The position numbers were made by a program, and so were the translations under genes. Below are positions 1 through 9,983 of a stretch of DNA of 64,000 bases, piece by piece; position 1 is the stretch's first letter; each line of letters opens with the position of its first letter. The DNA comes from an uncultured Cytophagales bacterium. Its GTDB lineage: Bacteria; Bacteroidota; Bacteroidia; Cytophagales; Thermoflexibacteraceae. The stretch spans positions 1 to 64,000 of the forward strand of contig CALHUI010000012.1 in assembly GCA_938039675.1 (NCBI GenBank), written 5' to 3'. The notes under the pieces are model-generated. The model saw nothing but the letters and a program-made list of their open reading frames with translations, made no database searches and was not told the DNA's origin.

Positions 1-1563
1 GAAAATGCCTTTGGGGTCCCAAGTTTGTTTGACCTCGCGGAACATTTCGTAGCAGCGCTGCCCGACCATTTGGGCGATGAACTCGCCGCGCAAGCGTCCG
101 TCGCCGTGTTCGCCCGAAAGCGAACCGTTGTATTTTTTGACCAATTGCACCGTATCAGCCAGCAATTCGCGGAACAGGCGTTGTCCTTCGGTGGTTTTGA
201 GGTTCATCAGGGGCAGGGGGTGCAGTTCGCCCGCACCCGCGTGTGCGCTGTATTCCAACTGTATGCCTTTGGAACGCGCCAGCGCGTCCAATTCGGCGAT
301 GTAGGCGGGCAGGTCTTCCACCGCTACGGCGCAATCCTCAATCAGGTTGACGGGCTTGGCATCGCCTGCAATGTTGTACATGATGCCCAAGCCCGCTTTG
401 CGCAAGTTCCATGCTTTTTTTGTGTCTTCACCGTGCAGCAGCGGAAAGGCATAACCCAAGTTATTTGCCTGAAAATCAGCAACTAATCGCATTGCTTTTG
501 CCTCTACTTCGGCGCGTGATTCGGCGGTAAATTCCACCATCAAAATAGCTTTTGGGCTGCCTTGCACGAAAAAGCGATTTTGTTGCTGTTCGGGGTTGGT
601 TTTGGTCAGTTCCAAAATATAGTCATCCACCAATTCGCTGGCTTCGGGGCGATGTTGCATGGCAATAACGTTTGCCCGCAAGGAATCGTTAATAGACTGA
701 AAATGAGCGCATAACAGCCCCACGTGCGGCAGCGGCACGGGCACAAGGTTCAATTTGGCTTCGGTAATCATTGCCAACGTGCCTTCCGAACCTGCCAGCA
801 GGCGGCAAAAGTTGAACGGCAAACCCTGCGGTTTGAACGGCTGGGCATCCAGCATGGCATCTAAGGCATAGCCCGTATTGCGGCGCGTTACGCGGGGATT
901 GGGAAACTGTCGGCGGATTTCGTCGCGGTTGACTTCATTGCTCAATAAGTCTTTGATTTGCAAATAAATGCGCTGTTCCAAGGGGCTGACTGTGCCAATG
1001 CCATTGCACTTGTCGGCAAATTCCTGTTCGGAAATTGCCTTGAAAACCGTTTCGTTGCCGTCGGCAAGCAGGGCGCGAACTTCCAATAAATGGTCGCGGG
1101 TGCTGCCGTAAACAACCGAATGCAGTCCGCAAGAGTTGTTGCCAATCATGCCGCCAATCATGGCGCGGTTGGCCGTAGAAGTTTCAGGACCAAAAAACAG
1201 CCCGTGTGGTTTGAGAAACAGGTTCAAATCGTCGCGGATAACGCCGGGCTGCACGCGTACCCACTGTTTCGATACATTAATTTCAAGAATTTTATCAAAA
1301 TATTTGGAAAAATCTACTACAATGCCATTGCCGACTACCTGCCCCGCCAGCGAAGTGCCTGCTGTGCGCGGAATGAGCGACATGCCGAAAATATCGGCAA
1401 ACCGAATCAGCTGTTTGAGGTCGTTAACGGTTTTGGGCAGAGCTACCGCCTGCGGCATTTCGCGGTAAGCGGAAGCATCGGTAGCGTAAAGGATGCGCAT
1501 GGCACGGTCGGTGTGCAGTTCGCCCTGTAACTGCTTTTTCAACTGCTCAAAGGCGTTTATCAT
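1..1563 (-). CDS. FAD-linked oxidase (D-lactate/glycolate oxidase type), partial at left edge
   Basis: The reverse strand is open for 521 codons from an ATG at 1563 to the window edge, so the C-terminus is missing. The N-terminal half carries the FAD-binding type-4 signature (PRTAGTSLAGQVVGNGIVVD, then GPETSTANRAMIGGMIGNNS). Further on, GSEGTLAMITEA and the late motif GSLSGEHGDGRLRGEF mark the FAD-oxidase C-terminal domain. The last visible residues, TWDPKGIF, match the usual end of that domain. In Bacteroidota this fold is often fused to a C-terminal Fe-S (CCG-domain) half in a protein of about 970 residues. Whether that half exists here lies outside the window. It probably oxidises a 2-hydroxy acid such as D-lactate or glycolate; the exact substrate cannot be read from the sequence. 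Confidence 0.9.
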   Translation of the reverse strand, partial: MINAFEQLKKQLQGELHTDRAMRILYATDASAYREMPQAVALPKTVNDLKQLIRFADIFGMSLIPRTAGTSLAGQVVGNGIVVDFSKYFDKILEINVSKQWVRVQPGVIRDDLNLFLKPHGLFFGPETSTANRAMIGGMIGNNSCGLHSVVYGSTRDHLLEVRALLADGNETVFKAISEQEFADKCNGIGTVSPLEQRIYLQIKDLLSNEVNRDEIRRQFPNPRVTRRNTGYALDAMLDAQPFKPQGLPFNFCRLLAGSEGTLAMITEAKLNLVPVPLPHVGLLCAHFQSINDSLRANVIAMQHRPEASELVDDYILELTKTNPEQQQNRFFVQGSPKAILMVEFTAESRAEVEAKAMRLVADFQANNLGYAFPLLHGEDTKKAWNLRKAGLGIMYNIAGDAKPVNLIEDCAVAVEDLPAYIAELDALARSKGIQLEYSAHAGAGELHPLPLMNLKTTEGQRLFRELLADTVQLVKKYNGSLSGEHGDGRLRGEFIAQMVGQRCYEMFREVKQTWDPKGIF

Positions 1564-1834
1564 GGGTGCTGATTTTATTGCAACTTATAATTTTTTTGTG
1601 TGAAGAGAAAGTGTTGGCAATGTTGCAACTTTGTGCTATTTTGACTTACTTACAGAGGCTGACGAGGGTTTTATGGCTTGTTATCGGCGAATACATAACT
1701 GAGCTGCTGAAGCACTCGAGTAACTACCCCAATCATTTGCAAATCGGCAGGCAAGCCGATAATTTTGTGGCGTCTGCCGAGCATTATCAACCGCACTTTT
1801 CTTCATCGTCATTAACGCCTGCATTTTCTTTTGC

Positions 1835-4054
1835 ATGAAAAAAACTTTTACTATTCTTCTGCTTTGCACGTTCGTGCATGATTATTCTATTGCCCAAGAA
1901 ATTTTCAAACCCGATTCGGTGCGGAAAAAGGTAACGGCTGTCCGCACGGATGTCCACTTGAAAATTGACGGACATTTGGATGAACCCGGATGGCAAATTG
2001 CCTTACCTGTAACCAATTTTACGCAAGTAGAACCCTTTCAGGGCGAAAAAGTCAATTTTGACACCGAAGTACGGGTGCTGTACAACCGCGATTATCTCTA
2101 TGTGGGTGCGTTTTGCCGCGACCCGCAAGGCAAAAAAGCCATTCGCGTGCCCGACCTGCGCCGCGATTTTGAGTTTCAGGCACACGATATTTTCGGCATT
2201 GCCATAGATGGCTTCAACGACAAGCGCAATGCCATGGCGTTTGTAACCAATCCCTACGGTTCGCAGCACGACCTACTGGGCTTTGACGACCGCCTCTTCG
2301 ATGTGGACTGGGACGGTCGTTGGATTGTGCGCACGCACCGTTTGGACAGCGGCTGGGTGGCAGAGTTTGCCATCCCTTGGCAGACCTTGCGCTACCCAAA
2401 AATGCCTGAAGGTCAGTATGTTTGGGGGATTAACTTCTTCCGCAACCGCCGCGCTACAAACGAATTGAGCGCATGGTCGCCGCACCCGCGTGCCTTTGGC
2501 GTGCTGCGCATGGAATACGCGGGCGAACTGACGGGCATACAACCGCCGCCGCCTTCGCCCAACGTGCAGGTGATTCCCTACGTGCTGCAAACCGTTGACC
2601 GCTATCCTTTTGCAGCCAACGGTAGCGAGCGCGTGCAGTCTTCTTCCAAAGTAGGCGGCGAAGTAAAGTGGGCGATTAATTCCAACAGCGTACTGGATTT
2701 GACCGTTAATACAGACTTTGCACAGGCAGATGCCGACCGACAAGTGAACAACCTGACGCGCTTTTCGGTATTTTTCCCTGAACGCAGGCAGTTTTTTCTG
2801 GAAAATGCCAGCCTTTTCGGGGCGGGACTTGCCCCCGAAGACAACCTCGTAGGCGGTGCCATGCGCATACAGCCCTTTTTCAGCCGTCGCATCGGTTTGG
2901 ATGAGGAAGGCAATCCGCTGCCGATTGTGGCAGGGGCGCGATATGTCTATCGTTCGGTGCAGCGCAACTATGGCGGCATCCTCATGCGGCAGGGCGGAGA
3001 TGCCACGCACGCACCCGTAACCTATGCCGTCGGGCGGTATTCGCACAACATTGGCAAGCAAAATCGCTCGGGAGCTATTGTCACCTATCGCGATGAAGAG
3101 GGTATGAACGGTCGGGCGGGCAGCCGCAACATGGTCGCCGCTGCCGATGCTTTTATCCGTTTCAGTCAGGAATTGAATTTGAGTACGATGGTGATTCAAA
3201 GTATTGACACAGACAGCGCAGGTAATGGTTTTGCAGGTTTTGCACAACTTCGCTACAATTCAAATAATCTCGTCGCGTGGCTTACGCAGTCGGTTGTAAC
3301 GGCTAATTTCAACCCGAAAACGGGCTTTGTTTCGCGCTCAAATGTCATTGCTACAACGCCGGGCTTCTTTTTCATTGTCCGCAAACCTTGGATTCCGAAA
3401 TTTATTCGCGGATTGGAGCCGGGCATGTTTTCCGAAGTGTATTTCAACGTGCAAACGGGAGCTTTGCAAGAGGCACGTATCGCATTCAATCCTTTGTGGG
3501 TAGCCTTGCAAAGCGGCGGATTTTTGGGTGTGTTCATAGACCCGACCTTCCAGCGGTTAGAGGAAACATTCAGCCCCGTAGGCATCAACATCAGCGCAGG
3601 TGACTACCACTATTTGCGCGGCAGCATCATGGCAGGCAGCGACCGCTCTAAAAAAGTATCCTATTTTGCCTCAACGACTTGGGGCGGCTACTACGACGGC
3701 AAACTTTGGACAATAGAAGGCAACATTCGCGTAGCGCCCGTTCCTCATTTTCAAATGAATTTCCGCTACGAAAATAACCGTTTTCGCAGCGTGGGGGTAA
3801 ATCGGGAAAATGCCGATGTACACTTGTGGAGTGTGGAGAGCCGCATGGCTTTTAATCCGCGCCTGCAACTGATTGGCTTCTATCAGTTCAACTCTTCGGC
3901 TAATCGCGATATTTGGAACGTGCGCCTTTCTTGGGAGTTCCGCCCGCTGTCTTTTGTGTATTTGGTGTTCAATCAACGCGGCTTTGACACCATCAATGAA
4001 CGCCAGCAAAGCCAACACCTGATTGGTAAGGTTACGTACTTGAGGCAGTTTTGA
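1835..4054 (+). CDS. DUF5916 / CBM9-like domain outer-membrane protein
   Basis: This 739-residue protein starts with a signal peptide (MKKTFTILLLCTFVHDYSIA, then Q). Residues about 35-230 look like the carbohydrate-binding family 9-like fold, with KIDGHLDEPGWQIA, a YLYVGAFCRDP strand and WVAEFAIPWQTLRY. The remaining two thirds contain FPERRQFFLENASLFG and many alternating aromatic strands, typical of the DUF5916 outer-membrane beta-barrel found throughout Bacteroidota. The likely location is the outer membrane. The substrate is unknown; the CBM9-like domain suggests sugar or glycan contact, but this is inference. It stands alone, 271 bp after the divergent oxidase, so it is probably monocistronic. 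Confidence 0.8.
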   Translation: MKKTFTILLLCTFVHDYSIAQEIFKPDSVRKKVTAVRTDVHLKIDGHLDEPGWQIALPVTNFTQVEPFQGEKVNFDTEVRVLYNRDYLYVGAFCRDPQGKKAIRVPDLRRDFEFQAHDIFGIAIDGFNDKRNAMAFVTNPYGSQHDLLGFDDRLFDVDWDGRWIVRTHRLDSGWVAEFAIPWQTLRYPKMPEGQYVWGINFFRNRRATNELSAWSPHPRAFGVLRMEYAGELTGIQPPPPSPNVQVIPYVLQTVDRYPFAANGSERVQSSSKVGGEVKWAINSNSVLDLTVNTDFAQADADRQVNNLTRFSVFFPERRQFFLENASLFGAGLAPEDNLVGGAMRIQPFFSRRIGLDEEGNPLPIVAGARYVYRSVQRNYGGILMRQGGDATHAPVTYAVGRYSHNIGKQNRSGAIVTYRDEEGMNGRAGSRNMVAAADAFIRFSQELNLSTMVIQSIDTDSAGNGFAGFAQLRYNSNNLVAWLTQSVVTANFNPKTGFVSRSNVIATTPGFFFIVRKPWIPKFIRGLEPGMFSEVYFNVQTGALQEARIAFNPLWVALQSGGFLGVFIDPTFQRLEETFSPVGINISAGDYHYLRGSIMAGSDRSKKVSYFASTTWGGYYDGKLWTIEGNIRVAPVPHFQMNFRYENNRFRSVGVNRENADVHLWSVESRMAFNPRLQLIGFYQFNSSANRDIWNVRLSWEFRPLSFVYLVFNQRGFDTINERQQSQHLIGKVTYLRQF

Positions 4055-4171
4055 AGAGCGCGAAATCAAAGTTTGAAGGCTCAACCGGTGGAGAACACAA
4101 AAAACATGCTTAGTGCGCTTTGCATAAAACTCAGCAGACTTTGCGATTAAAAATTTGAATTGCTCAATTGC

Positions 4172-4618
4172 TTAATATTCCCTGAGCAAATCTTTGGCAA
4201 AAAATATGGCGCCGGAAATGACAAACGCCCAAAAAAGCCCGGCAATGAGCATGGTAAACAGGATTTTGCTGCGTCGTTCGCCAAAACTGACGGCAATCAG
4301 CGTACCGCCAATGGGAGTAAACAACAGCGGTGTCAGCATGGCAACGCCCCACATGCCATATTTGCGCCATGTGCGCACTACCTGCCGGCTGCGTTTGGTA
4401 AACAATCGGCGATTGGGGGCAAAACGCTGAATGAAACGGGCGCGCATAGGTGCGCCTAAGCTACTGATAATCAATACGGAAGCCATCATGCCGCCTGCTG
4501 TCAGCAACGACGTTTCCACATAGCCGATGCCCAGCGGCAGCGCTGTTACGGGCCCGAAAATGAACTTTAACATGCTTAAACCGAAAACGGTGAGGTATTT
4601 TAATAGCTCCTCCCACAT
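4172..4618 (-). CDS. Small polytopic membrane protein
   Basis: This 148-residue protein has about four hydrophobic segments, at roughly residues 8-32, 38-58, 90-110 and 120-140. Between the second and third lies a basic loop (APMRARFIQRFAPNRR). It resembles the small multidrug-export-like and DedA-like membrane proteins of Bacteroidota, but I see no diagnostic motif and leave the function open. It is on the same strand as upp, 83 bp downstream of it, so the two could be co-transcribed. Confidence 0.6.
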   Translation of the reverse strand: MWEELLKYLTVFGLSMLKFIFGPVTALPLGIGYVETSLLTAGGMMASVLIISSLGAPMRARFIQRFAPNRRLFTKRSRQVVRTWRKYGMWGVAMLTPLLFTPIGGTLIAVSFGERRSKILFTMLIAGLFWAFVISGAIFFAKDLLREY

Positions 4619-4701
4619 GGTCAGATAGACAAGTACTTATTTGATTATCAGTAAATTATTATTATTTATCTGTGAGGACACAAACAATGGCATTTGTAGT
4701 A

Positions 4702-5352
4702 TCAGGTGGAAATTTTAGTACCGAATGCCAAGTCGCCCGCATCGCCCAAGCCGGGGACGATGTAGAATTTTTGGTTGAGTTCTTCGTCCAATGCACCCGT
4801 CCAAAGGAAACTTTGGGGCAGGTGTTGCCGCACATGGTTTATGCCTTCGCGGCTGGCAATTGCCGATACGATGTGGACTTTATCGGGTTTGCCATATTGC
4901 ATGAGCGCTTCAACAGCCAGCAAAACGGATTTGCCCGTAGCAAGCATCGGGTCAATCAGGATGAGTTCCCTGCCGCTCAAATTGGGGGCGGCAATGTAGT
5001 GCATCTCTATTTCAAAGGTAAAATCGGCGGCGTGTTGCCCCCGAAATGCACCGATAAAAGCACTTGGCGCTGCGTCAAACATATTGAGAAAGCCCTGATA
5101 GAAAGGAAGCCCTGCACGCAAAATCGGTACAAGAACAGGCTGTGCGGTCAGTTCCTGCATGTGCGCAAAGCCCAGCGGTGTTTCCACTACGCGCGGGCGA
5201 TATTGCATCGTTTTTGAGATTTCATAAGCCATCAGTTCACCCAAGCGCTCTAAGTTGCGGCGAAAACGCATACTGTCGCGCTGAATGTTGATGTCGCGCA
5301 GTTCGGCGATAAAATGATGGGCAATATTGCTGTGCTCAGTAAGGATGAACAT
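4702..5352 (-). CDS. upp: Uracil phosphoribosyltransferase
   Basis: The enzyme converts uracil and PRPP to UMP in pyrimidine salvage in the cytoplasm. The PRPP-binding loop LILIDPMLATGKSVLLAVEA is complete. The early region contains PVLVPILRAGLPFYQGFL, and the uracil-contact region near the C-terminus reads DAGDLAFGT. The length of 216 residues is normal for Upp. It lies 12 bp downstream of the Nudix gene on the same strand, and a shared transcript is likely. Confidence 0.95.
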   Translation of the reverse strand: MFILTEHSNIAHHFIAELRDINIQRDSMRFRRNLERLGELMAYEISKTMQYRPRVVETPLGFAHMQELTAQPVLVPILRAGLPFYQGFLNMFDAAPSAFIGAFRGQHAADFTFEIEMHYIAAPNLSGRELILIDPMLATGKSVLLAVEALMQYGKPDKVHIVSAIASREGINHVRQHLPQSFLWTGALDEELNQKFYIVPGLGDAGDLAFGTKIST

Positions 5353-5364
5353 GGGTGCGGTGCA

Positions 5365-6051
5365 TTAAATCTCAAACATAAATCCTTCGGCCTCTAATTG
5401 GCGGTATTTTGCCTTGTCAAATTTGTACAACTTGGCGGCGCGGTGCGATACGCCCTTTTGGCGTTCGGGCAGTTCTATAAGCAAGCCCATGCCCAGAATT
5501 TTTTTGCGGAAGTTCCGCTTGTCTAATTCCTTGTTCAAAATCAGTTCATAAACGCGCTGCAATTGGCTCAGAGCGAACTTTTCGGGCAAGAGTTCAAAGC
5601 CGATGGGCTGATAGCGCACCTTGCCTTTGAGTCGTTTGAGGGCAGTTTCAAAAATCAGGGCGTGGTCAAATGCCAGAGGCGGCAGTTGATTGACCTCGTG
5701 CCACTCGGCGCGGCGGGCATCAGAGCCGGGCTGCACGTTGTACTCCGAAAGGTTCACCAATGCATAGTAGGCAACACTTACTACACGCCCGCGGGGGTCG
5801 CGGTTTACATCGCCGAAGGTGTAGAGTTGCTCCATGAACATGCCTTTGATGCCCGTTTCTTCTTCCAGTTCGCGGCGAGCGGCATCGTCTATGGTTTCGT
5901 CCATATCCACAAAGCCGCCGGGCAGTGCCCACATACCCTTGAAAGGCTCATCGGCGCGTTCTATGAGCAAAACTTTCAGGCTGTTTTCCCCCAAGCCAAA
6001 AATAATACAATCAACGGTAAGCGCAGGGCGCGGGTATTCGTAGGTGTACAT
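5365..6051 (-). CDS. Nudix hydrolase-domain protein, NrtR-like
   Basis: Residues about 10-140 form a Nudix domain with a full Nudix box: [20 protein letters not shown] followed by ETGI. The C-terminal 80 residues read like the winged-helix half of NrtR-type proteins ([20 protein letters not shown]). NrtR-family members regulate NAD or sugar metabolism genes by sensing ADP-ribose-like ligands, and many keep no hydrolase activity. Here the box retains the metal-binding RELEEE residues, so catalysis is possible. It is 228 residues long and sits immediately upstream of upp. Confidence 0.85.
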   Translation of the reverse strand: MYTYEYPRPALTVDCIIFGLGENSLKVLLIERADEPFKGMWALPGGFVDMDETIDDAARRELEEETGIKGMFMEQLYTFGDVNRDPRGRVVSVAYYALVNLSEYNVQPGSDARRAEWHEVNQLPPLAFDHALIFETALKRLKGKVRYQPIGFELLPEKFALSQLQRVYELILNKELDKRNFRKKILGMGLLIELPERQKGVSHRAAKLYKFDKAKYRQLEAEGFMFEI

Positions 6052-6371
6052 GAGGGCAAGTTAGCAGTTTTTTGCCGCTTATGTGCTAAGGTTGGGCGAT
6101 TGCAGAAAAGCGGCAAATCGTTTGGCGATGAAATCGTAAGAATTTTGCAGGCAGCATGAAAAAATTGCTAAATAATTACCTAAGGCAAGCGATTGCATTT
6201 AAAATCCACTGACTATGGTTTTGCATGCTGTGAAGGATTGGATATATCCTATTAGCCATGGCAGATGATGCTACAGCGGTTCAATCAAAACAATTGCTCA
6301 TTTTGTAGAATCCATAAGCTGATTGCAGTCGGCTGATTCTGACAAATATTTCTCAAAAAAGCTCAAAAAGC
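6052..6371. other. Intergenic stretch with no recognised gene
   Basis: These 320 bp separate the Nudix gene from the CoA-transferase gene; both are on the minus strand. I see no convincing open reading frame, RNA or terminator. The reading frames that enter it are shadows of the CoA-transferase. It presumably holds the Nudix/upp promoter and the 3' end of the CoA-transferase transcript. Confidence 0.5.
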
Positions 6372-7073
6372 CTACGCTTTCGCTTTGCGCACGGTGCGTT
6401 GTTCGATGCGTTTTTCGTAGTGCTGCCCTTGGAAAATGCGCTTGACGTAAATGCCCGGCGTATGAATCTGGTTGGGGTCTAATGTGCCTGCGGGGACAAG
6501 TTCCTCCACTTCGGCTACGGTGATGGTGGCGGCGGTTGCCATCATGGGGTTGAAGTTGCGTGCCGTTCCGCGATAAATCAAGTTGCCGGCTGTATCGCCT
6601 CTCCACGCTTTGACAAAGGCAAAATCGGCACGCAGCCATTCTTCCAACAGATAGAGTTTTCCGTTAAACTCGCGGATTTCTTTGCCGCGGGCTACTTCCG
6701 TGCCTACTCCTGCGGGCGTGTAGAAAGCAGGAATGCCTGCACCTCCTGCGCGAATACGCTCGGCAAGCGTACCTTGCGGAATAAGTTCCACTTCCAATTC
6801 ACCGGCCAGCAGTTGGCGTTCAAACTCTGCATTTTCGCCCACGTAAGAGGAAATCATCTTTTTTATCTGACGAGTTTTGAGCAGCAAACCCAGCCCGAAA
6901 TCGTCCACGCCTGCGTTGTTGGAAATGCAGGTGAAGCCTTTTTTGCCGCTTTTTAGGATAGCCTGAATGCTGTTTTCGGGGATGCCGCACAGACCGAAAC
7001 CGCCCAGCATAAGGGTCATATTGTCTTGCAAACCTTCAATGGCAACTTCGGCGTTGGCTACTACTTTATTCAT
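6372..7073 (-). CDS. scoA: 3-oxoacid (succinyl) CoA-transferase subunit A
   Basis: The 233-residue protein has the CoA-transferase family I alpha-subunit signature [13 protein letters not shown] close to the N-terminus, followed by [16 protein letters not shown] and [20 protein letters not shown]. It would transfer CoA between succinyl-CoA and acetoacetate or related acids, as the partner of a beta subunit carrying the catalytic glutamate. I chose the ATG at 7073 ([15 protein letters not shown]). The frame stays open much further upstream, but that extension has no family resemblance and runs antisense into ansA. No subunit B gene lies beside it in this window, which is unusual. Confidence 0.9.
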   Translation of the reverse strand: MNKVVANAEVAIEGLQDNMTLMLGGFGLCGIPENSIQAILKSGKKGFTCISNNAGVDDFGLGLLLKTRQIKKMISSYVGENAEFERQLLAGELEVELIPQGTLAERIRAGGAGIPAFYTPAGVGTEVARGKEIREFNGKLYLLEEWLRADFAFVKAWRGDTAGNLIYRGTARNFNPMMATAATITVAEVEELVPAGTLDPNQIHTPGIYVKRIFQGQHYEKRIEQRTVRKAKA

Positions 7074-7187
7074 AAGCGATGTATTCGAATAGGTTAAGGA
7101 AACAGGTAGGACAAACAAAAATGCTTTTCGGGGTGGAAAATTATTCAAAAACCTTGATACTTTCGCCTCCTTGACCAACTTACCTAC

Positions 7188-8267
7188 ATGCTCAACTACT
7201 ACCAAACGGTCAATATCAGCACGGCTGCCGGCTCTATTGCCGATACTTCCATTTTTGTCATCTACACCGGCGGCACTATCGGTATGGACTACGACAAGAA
7301 AGGTAAACATCTCAAACCTTTTGATTTTCAGCAAATTATAGATAAAGTTCCCGAACTGCGCCGCTTTGAGTTTGAACTGACCCTGCTTAGTTTTGACAAA
7401 CCGATTGACTCCTCGGACATTAAGGTGCACCAATGGCTCAACATTGCCCGCGTGGTGTACGACTTTTACAACGACTATGATGCCTTTGTTATTTTGCACG
7501 GCACCGATACAATGGCATACACCGCCTCGGCATTGAGCTTTTTGTTTGATAATTTGGCAAAGCCCGTCATTCTGACAGGTGCACAACTGCCCATAGGCGT
7601 GCCGCGCACCGATGCGCGCGAAAACTTCATTACAGCGCTTGAAATTGCGGCAACTAAACGAAAAAACGGGTTGCCAATGTTACCCGAAGTGGGTATTTTT
7701 TTCGATACACTCTTGTTGCGGGGCAATCGGGCGCGCAAAGTACAAAGCAATAATTTCACGGCTTTTGCTTCGGAAAATCTGCCGCCGCTGGCTGTCGCGG
7801 GCATTGAAATCAGCTACAACGAGTCGTTGATTTTGCCCTACCCCAAAGAACGATTTGATATTTTTTCAAAAATGGATGAAAACGTTGGGCTGCTGAAAAT
7901 TTTTCCGGGTATTTCGCAAAAATATTTAGAACATTTTCTGGCAACACCCAATTTGCGCGGCATCGTAATGGAAACTTACGGCTCGGGCAATACCCCGACC
8001 GACGATTGGTTCATCGGTGCGCTCAAAGAAGCCATAGGCAGCGGGATACATATTTTAAACGTGTCGCAATGCAACGGCGGGGCAGTTGTGCCGGGCATGT
8101 ACGAATCGGGGCGGCGGTTGCAGGAAATCGGTGTTATCAGCGGCGGAGATATTACGCCCGAAGCAGCTATAACCAAAATGATGTTTCTACTGGGCAATGA
8201 GCCCGACCCGCAACTCATCCGCGAACAGTTGGGCATCTCGCTGCGCGGCGAAATGAGTTTGCGTTAG
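7188..8267 (+). CDS. ansA: Type I asparaginase
   Basis: The enzyme hydrolyses L-asparagine to aspartate and ammonia. Both active-site signatures are visible: YTGGTIG with the nucleophilic threonine near residue 28, and [17 protein letters not shown] with the second threonine and the aspartate. [17 protein letters not shown] and [15 protein letters not shown] also match the cytoplasmic AnsA type. It has 359 residues and no signal peptide, consistent with the low-affinity cytoplasmic form. A divergent promoter region of 114 bp separates it from scoA. Confidence 0.93.
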   Translation: MLNYYQTVNISTAAGSIADTSIFVIYTGGTIGMDYDKKGKHLKPFDFQQIIDKVPELRRFEFELTLLSFDKPIDSSDIKVHQWLNIARVVYDFYNDYDAFVILHGTDTMAYTASALSFLFDNLAKPVILTGAQLPIGVPRTDARENFITALEIAATKRKNGLPMLPEVGIFFDTLLLRGNRARKVQSNNFTAFASENLPPLAVAGIEISYNESLILPYPKERFDIFSKMDENVGLLKIFPGISQKYLEHFLATPNLRGIVMETYGSGNTPTDDWFIGALKEAIGSGIHILNVSQCNGGAVVPGMYESGRRLQEIGVISGGDITPEAAITKMMFLLGNEPDPQLIREQLGISLRGEMSLR

Positions 8268-8310
8268 CGTGCGTGCATGTGCGATAATGTTTTCAATTTG
8301 CTCAATATTA

Positions 8311-8676
8311 TTATTGACAGCACTTAGGTTGAGCGGGCATGTCTTTGGTGGTGCGCACAAGGCCTTCTTTTGCCAAAAAAAGATACAACTCCTGTCCGCT
8401 TACCAAAGACGTGTCGTATTTAATGGTCAGTTGTTTGGTTTGTTGCTGAAAACTAATCCAATATACGCCACGCTCTTTTTTGAGGCTGTCTTCAATCATG
8501 CGAATACATTTTTCGCAGTCAGTTATAAGTTTAATATTGCGTTCTTCCAATTTAATGCAAGCGCTCAATATAGCTGCACATAGCCACAGGCCGACCCTAC
8601 ATTTGCAGTGCTTTGCAGTATAAGAAATACAGCCTTTTACGGTGCTCCAAAAATTTAACATACGGTTTCCCGACAT
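8311..8676 (-). CDS. Small HMA-like (heavy-metal-associated fold) protein, possible lipoprotein
   Basis: The C-terminal 70 residues resemble a heavy-metal-associated domain, with a CxxC-type site (ITDCEKCIRMIEDSL), a beta strand (GVYWISFQQQ) and a second helix (SGQELYLFLAKEGL). The N-terminal part is hydrophobic and contains AAILSAC, which could be a lipobox, although the region before it is long. The family normally binds Cu(I) or similar ions in copper or mercury handling. The C-terminus ends QPKCCQ, adding two more cysteines. The start codon is uncertain. It is divergent from purQ. Confidence 0.55.
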   Translation of the reverse strand: MSGNRMLNFWSTVKGCISYTAKHCKCRVGLWLCAAILSACIKLEERNIKLITDCEKCIRMIEDSLKKERGVYWISFQQQTKQLTIKYDTSLVSGQELYLFLAKEGLVRTTKDMPAQPKCCQ

Positions 8677-8728
8677 CTTTTGCTAGGACAAATATTGGTT
8701 TTTTCGCTGGAAGTTAAACCCAAAGCTA

Positions 8729-8736
8729 TAAATTTG
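8729..8736 (+). promoter_or_regulatory. Promoter -7 box of purQ
   Basis: The bases TAAATTTG match the Bacteroidota -7 consensus TAnnTTTG exactly and end 23 bp before the purQ ATG. A TTTTCG run at 8701-8706 is the only candidate for the -33 element and is weak. Confidence 0.5.
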
Positions 8737-8759
8737 CTTCTGTACAAGCCGTATTACTT

Positions 8760-9455
8760 ATGAAATTTGGTGTAGTTGTATTCCCCGGTTCCAATTGTGA
8801 TGATGATATGATTTTTGCACTACGGGATGTTTTAGGGCAGCCTGCGGTCAAATTATGGCATAAGTCGCATGATTTGGAAGGCTGCGATTTCATCGTATTG
8901 CCGGGTGGATTCTCTTATGGCGATTATCTGCGTTCCGGAGCCATTGCACGCTTTTCTCCCATTATGAACGAGGTGATTGCTCATGCACAAAAGGGTGGCT
9001 ATGTAATGGGTATTTGCAACGGTTTTCAGATACTGACCGAATCGGGATTATTACCGGGCGCACTATTGCGCAACACCAACAGGCAATACATCTGCAAGAA
9101 CGTATATCTGAAACCCGTAACAGCTGATTCATTGCTAACGCGCGGGCTGGATGTGCACAAAGCTTACCAAATTCCAATAGCACACGGCGAGGGGCGCTAC
9201 TATGCCCCGCATCATCTGCTGGACGAAATTAAGGACAATGACCAAATTCTGTTCAAATATTGCGATCAGTCGGGTGCCGTTACGGAAGAAGCCAACCCCA
9301 ACGGAGCAGTTGAAAACATTGCAGGCATTTGTAATGCCCGGCGCAACGTATTCGGAATGATGCCGCACCCCGAGCGCGCCTGTCATCCGATGCTTGGTAA
9401 TACAGACGGCTACGAGCTGCTGGCATCTATTATTATTGAAAAAGTATTGTTATGA
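8760..9455 (+). CDS. purQ: Phosphoribosylformylglycinamidine synthase subunit PurQ
   Basis: This is the glutaminase subunit of FGAM synthase in de novo purine synthesis. It releases ammonia for PurL with the help of PurS. The class I amidotransferase features are complete: [11 protein letters not shown] at the start, the nucleophile in [27 protein letters not shown], and the catalytic His and Glu in [11 protein letters not shown]. Its 231 residues are normal for the small separate PurQ. Its stop codon overlaps the start of the next gene by 4 bp (ATGA), indicating translational coupling. Confidence 0.95.
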   Translation: MKFGVVVFPGSNCDDDMIFALRDVLGQPAVKLWHKSHDLEGCDFIVLPGGFSYGDYLRSGAIARFSPIMNEVIAHAQKGGYVMGICNGFQILTESGLLPGALLRNTNRQYICKNVYLKPVTADSLLTRGLDVHKAYQIPIAHGEGRYYAPHHLLDEIKDNDQILFKYCDQSGAVTEEANPNGAVENIAGICNARRNVFGMMPHPERACHPMLGNTDGYELLASIIIEKVLL

Positions 9456-9856
9456 AATTAAATCAGCCCGATGAGTTTCAACAACTCATCAGAGGCGGCG
9501 AGTCCATAACGCTGGAATTTAAACAAACCGTTTCCCATCCCGAAAAAATAGCAAAAACGCTTGTTGCATTTGCTAATACGGAGGGTGGAAAACTGGTGAT
9601 AGGTGTGAGCGATAAAAAAGAAATTATAGGCATAGACCCGGAAGAAGAAAAATTTGCTTTGCAAATTGCAGCTTCCGAGTATTGCCGACCCGCTATCCAA
9701 CTAATTTACAGCGAAGCAGAGATAGACAATAAAATGGTTTTGATTGCGGAGGTGGCACAAGGTCATACCGCGCACTTTTATGTAAAAGGGCGCAATGAAC
9801 CGCAGCAATTTTATATGCGCCAAAACAATCAAAACAAGCTGATTGCAAAAGAATAA
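9452..9856 (+). CDS. AlbA_2 (Schlafen-like) domain protein
   Basis: The 134-residue protein consists almost only of an AlbA_2 / Schlafen core: ESITLEFKQT, then IAKTLVAFANTEGGKLVIGV and GIDPEEEKFALQIA. In larger proteins this domain is linked to nucleic-acid or ATP binding, and in Schlafens to RNA cleavage. The stand-alone form is common in Bacteroidota but has no clear assigned function. It is translationally coupled to purQ through a 4-bp overlap, so the two are made together. Confidence 0.8.
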   Translation: MKLNQPDEFQQLIRGGESITLEFKQTVSHPEKIAKTLVAFANTEGGKLVIGVSDKKEIIGIDPEEEKFALQIAASEYCRPAIQLIYSEAEIDNKMVLIAEVAQGHTAHFYVKGRNEPQQFYMRQNNQNKLIAKE

Positions 9857-9983
9857 AAACTATTTACGTATTTTTTCGGGGGCGGGTTACTTAAATTTTA
9901 GGGCAAAATTTGGACAAAGTTTTTTTTCTTGATTTATTTGCCTCAATTGATGGGTGTGCGCCACCCAAACAGTCAAAATAGAA

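Noticed and set aside
1566-1838. 90-codon frame between the oxidase and the DUF5916 gene
   Set aside because: It has no recognisable features and runs into the next gene; more likely intergenic DNA.
2273-3247. 324-codon frame on the minus strand
   Set aside because: It is antisense to the strongly supported DUF5916 gene and has unlikely composition.
7074-7586. N-terminal extension of the CoA-transferase subunit A frame (about 170 extra codons)
   Set aside because: The extension has no family similarity and lies antisense to the start of ansA; the family start is at 7073.
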